Positions 6,268 to 13,346 of a stretch of 13,346 nt of DNA are shown one piece after another. The DNA lies in contig CAYJRR010000125.1 of the NCBI GenBank assembly GCA_964372275.1, positions 1 to 13,346 on the forward strand. Reading direction: 5' to 3'. Position 1 is the first letter of the stretch; every line of letters starts with the position of its first letter. The notes beneath the pieces were generated by a model, which saw only the letters and a program-made list of their open reading frames with translations, searched no databases and was not told the origin of the DNA. This DNA is from CAYJRR01 sp964372275 [NCBI: uncultured bacterium]. GTDB taxonomy: Bacteria > CAYJRR01. The translations under genes were made by a program, and so were the position numbers.

Positions 6268-6654
6268 GTGCTCATCGCCGATTCCGACGTTCTGATCGAC
6301 GGTCTGCGAGGCCGGGATCCCTCGCGGGGGCGGATCGCCCGTGAGATCCGCGCGGGCTCCCTGGCCACGACGTCGGTGAACGTCTTCGAGCTGTTGAGCG
6401 GAGCGAGGAGCCGGAACGAAGCGGAGAAGGTGGAGCGGCTGCTGGGTGCATTGACCATCCTGCCGTTCGATGAACGGACAGGCCGACACGCGGCATCGCT
6501 CCGCCGTACCCTTGAATCCGCGGGGACGCCCATCGGAACGGCGGACTACCTGATCGCGGCCATCTGCATCGCGAATTCCGTCGCGTTGCTGACGCGAAAT
6601 CGCAATCACTTCGAGCGCGTGCCGGATCTGATCCTCGCGGACCTCGAACGCTAG
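6268..6654 (+). CDS. vapC: PIN-domain toxin ribonuclease (VapC type)
   Basis: This 128-residue protein has the normal length for VapC. The start is GTG 6268, supported by GGAGG at 6253-6257, 10 bases upstream and inside the antitoxin gene. Acidic residues of the metal site are visible: D5 in 'LIADSDVLIDGL', E41 in 'VFELLSGA', and D93 in 'GTADYLIAAIC'. The fourth position is in 'TRNRNHFERVP', where Asn is common. VapC toxins cleave tRNA or rRNA when freed from VapB; the target here cannot be read from sequence. The pair stands between kinase and NtrC-type regulator genes that are usually adjacent, so it may be an insertion. Confidence 0.88.
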   Translation: MLIADSDVLIDGLRGRDPSRGRIAREIRAGSLATTSVNVFELLSGARSRNEAEKVERLLGALTILPFDERTGRHAASLRRTLESAGTPIGTADYLIAAICIANSVALLTRNRNHFERVPDLILADLER

Positions 6655-6696
6655 CCTCCGGCATTCACCGGTTTCGAATTTTCCATTTTCCATTTC
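6655..6696 (+). repeat. Heptamer repeat, copy 2 (half-element after vapC)
   Basis: Directly after the vapC stop: GCCTCC (6655-6660), CATT (6662-6665), CCGG (6668-6671), then TTTCGAATTTTCCATTTTCC and a final ATTTC. It matches the right halves of the copies near 125 and 11577 (CATT-N2-CCGG-TTTTCCA units) and shares GCCTCC with copy 3. No inverted left arm is present, so it cannot form the long hairpin. A GC-rich hairpin, CGGCC-TTC-GGCCG (6708-6720), follows but has no T run. Confidence 0.75.
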
Positions 6697-6739
6697 TTGA
6701 TTTGCCGCGGCCTTCGGCCGTCCCGGCTCGACCGGATGG

Positions 6740-6748
6740 TGCTAGACT
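6740..6748 (+). promoter_or_regulatory. Extended -10 promoter element before the NtrC-type regulator
   Basis: TGCTAGACT (6740-6748) matches an extended -10 (TG-N-TANANT; hexamer TAGACT, 4 of 6 to TATAAT). It ends 11 bases before ATG 6760, implying a very short or absent 5' leader. No convincing -35 is seen. It would give the regulator its own promoter, independent of the toxin-antitoxin pair. Confidence 0.4.
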
Positions 6749-6759
6749 CCCGCTCCTCG

Positions 6760-8172
6760 ATGCCGTCCGCCGCTCCGCCCCCCGCCCGCATCGTCGTCGT
6801 CGACGACGAAGAGTCGATGCGGCACATGCTCCAGAGTGTCCTCGGCCGCGAGGGGTATGCGGTCGCCTGCGCCGCCGATGCCGAATCGGCGCTGAAGCTG
6901 CTCTCGGAGGAGCCGGCCGACGTGGTGATCACCGACGTGCGGATGCCGGGACCGATCGACGGGCTGGGGCTCATCGAACGGATGAAGGCCGAGAAGCTCG
7001 ACGGCGCCGTGATCGCGATGAGCGCCTACGGCACCCGGGACCTCGCGCTCGACGCCGTGCGCCGCGGCGCCTACCACTACGTCAACAAGCCGTTCACCGC
7101 CGATGACGTGCTCCTGGCGGTGGCGATGGCGGTCGAGCGGGAACGCCTGCGGCGCGAGAACCTGCTCCTCAAGAAGGCGATGCACGTCGAGTCGTCGCCC
7201 GACCGGATGATCGGGCGCGCGGCCTCGATGCAGGCGGTCTACGCCATGATCCGCAAGGTCGCCGAGTTCAAGAGCACGGTTCTCATCACCGGCGAGAGCG
7301 GGACCGGAAAGGAACTGGTCGCGCGCGCGATCCACGTCGCCAGTCCCCGCGCGTCGAAGCCGTTCATCCCCGTCAACTGCGGCGCCATCCCCGAGGCGTT
7401 GATCGAGAGCGAGCTGTTCGGACACGCCAAAGGGGCCTTCACCGGCGCACACGCGATGAAGAAGGGCCTGGCGGAGGAGGCCGGGAGCGGGACGCTCTTC
7501 CTGGACGAGATCGGCGAGCTCCCCGGTGCGATGCAGGTGAAGCTGCTCCGCTTCCTCCAGGAGGAGGAGATCCGGCGCGTGGGGGAGACCAAGCCGCTCA
7601 AGGTCGACTGCCGCGTCGTCGCCGCCACCTCCCGCGATTTGCAGGCGGAGGTGAAGGCCGGGCGTTTCCGGGAGGATCTCTTCTTCCGCCTCAACGTCCT
7701 GCCGATCCACCTTCCTCCGCTCCGCGAGCGGGCCGAGGACATCCCGTCGCTCGTCGAACACTTCCTCCGGACCTTCTCCTCGCGGATGTCGAGTCCCGTC
7801 ACCGCCATCTCCCCCGAGACGATGAAAGCCCTCACCGAATACCGGTGGCCGGGCAACGTGCGCGAGCTGGAGAACACGATCGAGCGCGCGGTGGTGATGG
7901 CGTCCGGGAGCACGCTCGAGCTCGGCGACCTCCCCGACAAGCTCCGCAAGCCGGCCACCCCCGAGCCGGCCGCGGCGGACGCACCGAAGGACCGGCTGCT
8001 GGACCTTGTCGGTGGAACGCTGTCGATCAAGCGGGCGAGCGAATGGCTGGAGCGTGAGTTGATCCGGCGCGCCCTCGAGAAGACCGGCGGCAATCGCGTG
8101 CAGGCGGCCGATCTGCTCGAGATCTCCGCCCGCGCCCTCCAGTACAAGATCCGCGATTACAAGTTGGAGTAG
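6760..8172 (+). CDS. pilR: NtrC-family sigma54-dependent response regulator (PilR-like)
   Basis: The protein has 470 residues from ATG 6760 (ATG 6736 and TTG 6697 are in frame, but add residues before the receiver strand). The receiver domain spans 10-125, with D15/D16, phospho-acceptor D59, S88 and K110. The sigma54-interacting AAA+ domain spans about 150-390, with Walker A GESGTGKE (178-185), the sigma54-contacting GAFTGA loop (225-230), Walker B GTLFLDE (244-250) and 'WPGNVRELEN'. A Fis-type helix-turn-helix closes it ('GGNRVQAADLLEISARALQ'). It hydrolyses ATP to open sigma54 promoters. The partner kinase is probably the interrupted gene at 4428-5903, and the likely target is the pilin operon starting 209 bases downstream, hence the PilR call. 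Confidence 0.88.
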   Translation: MPSAAPPPARIVVVDDEESMRHMLQSVLGREGYAVACAADAESALKLLSEEPADVVITDVRMPGPIDGLGLIERMKAEKLDGAVIAMSAYGTRDLALDAVRRGAYHYVNKPFTADDVLLAVAMAVERERLRRENLLLKKAMHVESSPDRMIGRAASMQAVYAMIRKVAEFKSTVLITGESGTGKELVARAIHVASPRASKPFIPVNCGAIPEALIESELFGHAKGAFTGAHAMKKGLAEEAGSGTLFLDEIGELPGAMQVKLLRFLQEEEIRRVGETKPLKVDCRVVAATSRDLQAEVKAGRFREDLFFRLNVLPIHLPPLRERAEDIPSLVEHFLRTFSSRMSSPVTAISPETMKALTEYRWPGNVRELENTIERAVVMASGSTLELGDLPDKLRKPATPEPAAADAPKDRLLDLVGGTLSIKRASEWLERELIRRALEKTGGNRVQAADLLEISARALQYKIRDYKLE

Positions 8173-8241
8173 TGAACGACTGCGGGCGCACCGCCGCCGT
8201 GCGGCGCCGGCGCGCGCCGCGTGTGTGACGCCGATCGCGGT

Positions 8242-8276
8242 CCCGGAAAAGTTTTCCGGGCCGGAACTTTTTTCCG
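8242..8276 (+). terminator. Terminator-like hairpins after the regulator gene
   Basis: TTCCG (8254-8258) and CGGAA (8262-8266) form a stem with loop GGC, followed by C and six T (8268-8273), the layout of a Rho-independent terminator. It overlaps a longer perfect palindrome, CCCGGAAAA-G-TTTTCCGGG (8242-8260), and a GC hairpin CGCCGC-CGT-GCGGCG lies upstream (8192-8206). It would separate pilR from the pilin operon. The remainder of the 8173-8381 gap shows only the sigma54 element listed separately. Confidence 0.5.
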
Positions 8277-8352
8277 ACGCGACGCGCGCGGCCGCTCGGG
8301 CCCGCGGTGTCGCAACTTCTCGCGGCGCAGGCATTTTCGGGCGCGGGCGCAC

Positions 8353-8368
8353 GGGCACGTCGATTGCT
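8353..8368 (+). promoter_or_regulatory. Near-consensus sigma54 (-24/-12) promoter of the pilin operon
   Basis: GGGCACGTCGATTGCT matches TGGCAC-R-N4-TTGC-W at every defined base but the first, with GG (8354-8355) and GC (8366-8367) exactly 10 bases apart. It points at the pilin genes and lies just after an NtrC-type activator gene. The predicted transcript start (about 8379) would be only some three bases before ATG 8382, leaving the GGAGG at 8372-8376 outside the RNA. Either the message is leaderless or the match is fortuitous. Confidence 0.45.
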
Positions 8369-8381
8369 CCCGGAGGCAGGC

Positions 8382-9077
8382 ATGGGGAGGGTCGATCGGT
8401 CGAACGGCTTCACGCTGATCGAGCTGATCATCGTCGTCGCGATCGTCTCGGTCCTGGCGGTGCTCGCCGTGGGCAACGCGGTGAACAGCCAGCCGCGCTA
8501 CCGGATCCTGGCCCGTCTCCGCGACCTGCGGTTCGAGCTCCTCGACGCCCGCGCCGCGGCGGTCCGGAAGAACAAGCTGCGGAAGGTCTGCTTCTTCGCC
8601 GACAACAGCTCGACCGACCGTACCCCGAAGGGGAAGATCTACAACTTCGAGTGCGGGACGGCCGGTGATGCCTGCGAGAACGGCCGCATCTGCACCGGCG
8701 GAAACGCCGACAACCCCACGATCACCGCCAACACCTACGTCACGGGGGCGTGCACCGACGCCACCAAGTGGTGCCTGCTGGAGACGATCGACTACGGCGC
8801 CGGCGACTTGGACGACGAGCACATCAGCATCAACCGGTTCGTGAAGTCGGACGGGACGGTCGACGCCCTGCAGACCTGGTTGGAGGTGACCTACAGCTCC
8901 TCCGGATTCATCAGCACCGGCCGGACCACCAACGGCTACACCACGGCGTCGGTGGAGCTGACCAACTACGACCAGTGTCTTCCGGGCCTGCAGGGCAGCA
9001 CCTTCACCTGCACCAGCTTCGTGAGCCGGCCGCGCGTCGCCTACCTCGCCGGCGGCTCCGTACGGGTGGTCGAATGA
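8382..9077 (+). CDS. fimT: FimT/GspH-like type IV pilus minor pilin
   Basis: A 231-residue protein from ATG 8382, preceded by GGAGG (8372-8376). It has a short basic leader MGRVDRSNG, a prepilin-peptidase site G9|FTLIEL with Glu at mature position 5, and a hydrophobic helix to about residue 33. The helix 'LARLRDLRFELLDARAAAVRKN' that follows is characteristic of the GspH/FimT family. The C-terminal globular part is rich in Cys, Asn and Thr. The cysteines suggest disulphides formed outside the inner membrane. FimT-like minor pilins help prime pilus assembly and, in some bacteria, bind DNA. It heads the operon and overlaps pilV by 4 bases (ATGA). Confidence 0.82.
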   Translation: MGRVDRSNGFTLIELIIVVAIVSVLAVLAVGNAVNSQPRYRILARLRDLRFELLDARAAAVRKNKLRKVCFFADNSSTDRTPKGKIYNFECGTAGDACENGRICTGGNADNPTITANTYVTGACTDATKWCLLETIDYGAGDLDDEHISINRFVKSDGTVDALQTWLEVTYSSSGFISTGRTTNGYTTASVELTNYDQCLPGLQGSTFTCTSFVSRPRVAYLAGGSVRVVE

Positions 9078-9580
9078 GACGGACGGCGGACGCGAAGGGG
9101 TTCACGCTGATCGAGGTCCTGGTCGCCATGCTCGTCTTCTCCATCGGCGCGCTCGGGATCCTGGGGATGGTTACCACGTCGCTCAAGCTCAACACCAACG
9201 CGCGGCAGATCGGCGAGGCCTCGCGGCTCGGGATCTTCAAGCTCGACCAGTTGCAGACGTCGAACCCGCAGTCGTCCGACCTGACCTCCTGCGGAACGCG
9301 CTGCTGGTCCTCGGGTCTCGGCGGGCGGGCCACGACCGCCGCCACGGTCCGGCCATCCGACCTGCTGTCGGGCGGCACAGGCTCGAACGCGCGCTTCCAG
9401 CTCACCTGGAACTCGCGGATGAGCGGCGAGCTCCGCTACATCGGCGTCACCGTCTATTGGCCGAAGGAGCGCGACAAGATCGGTCTCGACGTGGGCGATA
9501 CGGGGTTCATCGACTGCACCGTCGCCGCGAACGACCACCTCTGCTACCGCGTGCAGTTCCACACCTACCGGAGGGTCTGA
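9074..9580 (+). CDS. pilV: Type IV pilus minor pilin PilV
   Basis: A 168-residue protein starting at the ATG inside the ATGA overlap with fimT. It has a basic leader MRRTADAKG, cleavage site G|FTLIEV with Glu5, and the run 'LVAMLVFSIGALGILGM', which is a strong hallmark of PilV (the 'GxLG' bend). The soluble domain contains 'YIGVTVYWPKERD', resembling the usual PilV 'v.V.W' strand. Minor pilins of this type form the initiation and tip complex with PilW, PilX and PilY1. Translation is probably coupled to its neighbours on both sides (4-base overlap upstream, 1-base downstream). Confidence 0.85.
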   Translation: MRRTADAKGFTLIEVLVAMLVFSIGALGILGMVTTSLKLNTNARQIGEASRLGIFKLDQLQTSNPQSSDLTSCGTRCWSSGLGGRATTAATVRPSDLLSGGTGSNARFQLTWNSRMSGELRYIGVTVYWPKERDKIGLDVGDTGFIDCTVAANDHLCYRVQFHTYRRV

Positions 9581-10971
9581 TGAAGGTCCGGGCCGAGCGC
9601 GGCGTCACGCTGATCGAGCTGGTGATCGTCCTCGGCATCTCGCTGGGGGCGGCGGCCGCGGCCTTCACCCTCTTCCAGGGCCAGTCGCGCGCGATGCGCG
9701 CCGCGCAGGCGTCGAGCGACATCCAGGACAACGCCCGCGTGGCGATGGAGATGCTGACCCGCGACATCCGCGGGGTCGGTTTCCTGGTCAACCCGAAGAG
9801 CTCGCTCAGGATCGAGGACAACTGCGGGCGCGCCGACAACGACGTGCAGCTGTCGGCCGAGAACACCGTCACTTACCAGGGAGGGGCCAACGTCCAAGAC
9901 GCGGGGAACTACGTCAAGACGACCGAAGCCGACGGCTGCCCCAACGGCTCCGACCGTCTGCTGGTGATCGCGCGGCCGTCGAGCGACGTCGCCTCGGCCT
10001 GCAACAACGTCGGGCAGTGCCGGAACAACGAAGGGGTCGGCAACAACTACGACATCCCCTGCGACAACGACATCGAGGGGAACGCCTCGGTGGCGACCGA
10101 AGCCGAGTGCGAACAGACGGCGGAGCGGATGTCGAGCGGCATCACCGTCCATTGCTCCGGCCCGATCAGTCCTCCGGTGCTCACCAGCGTCTGCGGTTCC
10201 GACGACGCCAACAGCTGCCTGACGATCGAGATCGACAACCTCGACTGCTACGCCAACTGCGGCAGCGGCGGTGGCAACGACAAGTGCGTCAACATCTCGT
10301 TCCAGCAGCCGGGCGACAACAGCTTCGCCGGCAGCGAGTGGGACGTCCTGGGGACCAAGTCGAACGACGGCATCAGCTTCGCCGGGATCATCTTCCGCGC
10401 CTATCAGCTGATCGATCTCGACTCCGACGGATCGACGGAGCTCGCCTACTCCGACATCGCCCCGACGGCGCTCCTGTTCGATCTGGCCTCCGACCCGGTC
10501 TCCGGGCAGTGGAACCCGATCGCCAACTACATCGACGACTTCCAGGTGGCGTGGTCGAAGAAGTCGGCGCCGACCACCTTCTTCAACTCGACCAACATGC
10601 TCAACTTCGCCACCTGCGTCACGGGCGCCAGCGTCGGCTGCCTCAAGGACATGTCGAACGATCCGCCGGCGGCGCTGCGGGTGACGATCGTCGCGCGCAG
10701 CGCGCGCCGCGACTTCTCCCAGACCGGGCAGGTGATGAACTACACCCGGCCGGCGATCGAGAACAACAGTCCCGCGGTGCAGACCTACGATCCGTCGGCG
10801 GCGGTGACGGTCGGCGCCGCGAACTGCTACAGCGGCGCGACGTGCGGCTGCGGCGCGGCCGGCAAGACCGACTACGCCACCTGCAGCGGCAACGGGAACT
10901 CGCAGGGGTACGTGCGCCGGATCGTGACCCAGGTGATCGGCCTGCGGAACCTCGCCGGCTACTCGTTCTAG
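9580..10971 (+). CDS. pilW: Type IV pilus minor pilin PilW
   Basis: The protein has 463 residues from ATG 9580, which shares one base with the pilV stop (TGATG); GGAGGG at 9570-9575 gives a ribosome binding site. The leader MKVRAERG is followed by the site G|VTLIEL (Glu5 present) and a hydrophobic helix to about residue 30. The downstream helix 'DNARVAMEMLTRDIRGVGF' is typical of PilW. The globular domain is large for the family (often about 250-350 residues), with many Asn/Asp and over twenty Cys, several in C-x-N-x-C clusters, suggesting a disulphide-rich extension exposed at the pilus tip. The C terminus 'RRIVTQVIGLRNLAGYSF' is PilW-like. Confidence 0.83.
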   Translation: MKVRAERGVTLIELVIVLGISLGAAAAAFTLFQGQSRAMRAAQASSDIQDNARVAMEMLTRDIRGVGFLVNPKSSLRIEDNCGRADNDVQLSAENTVTYQGGANVQDAGNYVKTTEADGCPNGSDRLLVIARPSSDVASACNNVGQCRNNEGVGNNYDIPCDNDIEGNASVATEAECEQTAERMSSGITVHCSGPISPPVLTSVCGSDDANSCLTIEIDNLDCYANCGSGGGNDKCVNISFQQPGDNSFAGSEWDVLGTKSNDGISFAGIIFRAYQLIDLDSDGSTELAYSDIAPTALLFDLASDPVSGQWNPIANYIDDFQVAWSKKSAPTTFFNSTNMLNFATCVTGASVGCLKDMSNDPPAALRVTIVARSARRDFSQTGQVMNYTRPAIENNSPAVQTYDPSAAVTVGAANCYSGATCGCGAAGKTDYATCSGNGNSQGYVRRIVTQVIGLRNLAGYSF

Positions 10972-10979
10972 GAGGGGAG

Positions 10980-11512
10980 ATGCGCCGCGCGTGCGAGCGA
11001 GGGAGCGTCATGGTGATCACGCTGCTGGTGCTGGCGGCGCTCACCGTGCTCGGGATCTCCACCATCTACCTCACCGGGTTCGACGGCGAGATCGCCCTCA
11101 ACATGCGAGCCGGCGACCAGGCGCTCTACATCGCCGAGGCGGGGGTGAACTGGGGGATTTCGAAAGGGGAGGCGGACGATTCGCTCATCTTGAACGGCTA
11201 CTCCACCTCCGGGTATGGCGGCGGGAACACCGACGTGCGGCTGAACGACGGAACCTCGGACCTGACCTTCGCCGGCGGCCAGGCCGCGACCGTCGCGGTG
11301 AAGATCCAGGCCAGCCGCGACACCAACGGCAGCTCGGTCCATTGCGGCATTCCCGGCTTCTCCGACCGGTTCGGTTCCTACCGCTTCCGCGTCGACTCCA
11401 AGGGGAACGGCCCCAGCGGCGCGATCCGGGAGGTGGAGGCGCACATCCTGTTGCCGCCGCGTGATGGGCTGTGCCCCGCGGGGAAACGAGTCACGGGCGG
11501 CTACGTCGGCGG

Positions 11513-11516
<4 letters not shown>
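10980..11516 (+). CDS. pilX: Type IV pilus assembly protein PilX
   Basis: A 178-residue protein from ATG 10980, preceded by GGAGGGG (10971-10977), 8 bases after the pilW stop. The N terminus reads 'RRACERGSVMVITLLVLAAL', a basic leader ending in Arg-Gly, then a hydrophobic helix without Glu at mature position 5. That absence is normal for the PilX N-terminal family and separates it from classical pilins. The next segment, 'GEIALNMRAGDQALYIAEAGVNW', is the PilX hallmark ('N...A..AAEAG'). PilX works with PilW, PilV and PilY1 in the priming complex. Its stop TGA overlaps ATG 11513 of pilY1. Confidence 0.85.

Positions 11517-13346
<1,830 letters not shown>

Noticed and set aside
6742-8358. A 538-codon minus-strand frame opposite the NtrC-type regulator
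   Set aside because: Complete overlap with a gene showing all receiver, AAA+ and Fis motifs; shadow frame.

Overview
The window is GC-rich throughout and comes from a diderm (Gram-negative type) bacterium: it encodes a signal-peptide-bearing outer-membrane porin and a type IV pilus (T4P) minor-pilin operon. The mix of a PhoB-type regulator, an NtrC-type regulator, T4P genes and a GT-C/TPR membrane protein would fit Acidobacteriota, Myxococcota or related high-GC lineages. I cannot fix the phylum from the sequence alone. All twelve complete ORFs or ORF tails end in TAG or TGA and none in TAA. There is no tRNA, rRNA or CRISPR array, and no gene-free gap exceeds about 210 bases.

Left part (1-4404), phosphate-type block: the last codons of a PhoU-like gene (+) converge on a minus-strand PhoB-type response regulator. 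Upstream of the regulator, on the same strand, lie a porin (phosphate-porin-like by context) and a large multi-membrane-span plus TPR protein resembling GT-C/TMTC glycosyltransferases. The porin probably shares a transcript with the regulator. A long AT-rich hairpin repeat separates the PhoU-like and regulator genes.

Middle (4400-8172), sensor/regulator block: a HAMP-HisKA-HATPase sensor kinase starts divergently from the TPR gene, with only 23 bp between the two start codons. The kinase frame is interrupted by one in-frame amber codon exactly where the family usually has Tyr. It is followed by a VapBC-type toxin-antitoxin pair with a perfect palindrome at its promoter, and then by an NtrC-family sigma54 activator. 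Kinase and activator flank the pilin operon as PilS and PilR do in other bacteria; the toxin-antitoxin pair sits between them.

Right part (8173-13346), T4P minor pilins: after a terminator-like hairpin and a near-consensus sigma54 (-24/-12) element come fimT/gspH-like, pilV, pilW, pilX and pilY1 genes, tightly packed with overlaps of 4, 1 and 4 bases. pilY1 runs off the window.

The most unusual feature is a dispersed palindromic repeat built of a 7-bp unit (TTTTCCA/TGGAAAA) next to CATT-N2-CCGG. It occurs three times. One copy lies between the PhoU-like gene and the regulator and supplies the regulator's stop codon. One follows vapC. The third lies inside the pilY1 reading frame and encodes most of the N-terminal part of its signal peptide. 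Because 7 is not a multiple of 3, gain or loss of a unit would switch the PilY1 frame. This makes it a candidate phase-variation switch, analogous in position, though not in sequence, to the poly-G tract of neisserial pilC.
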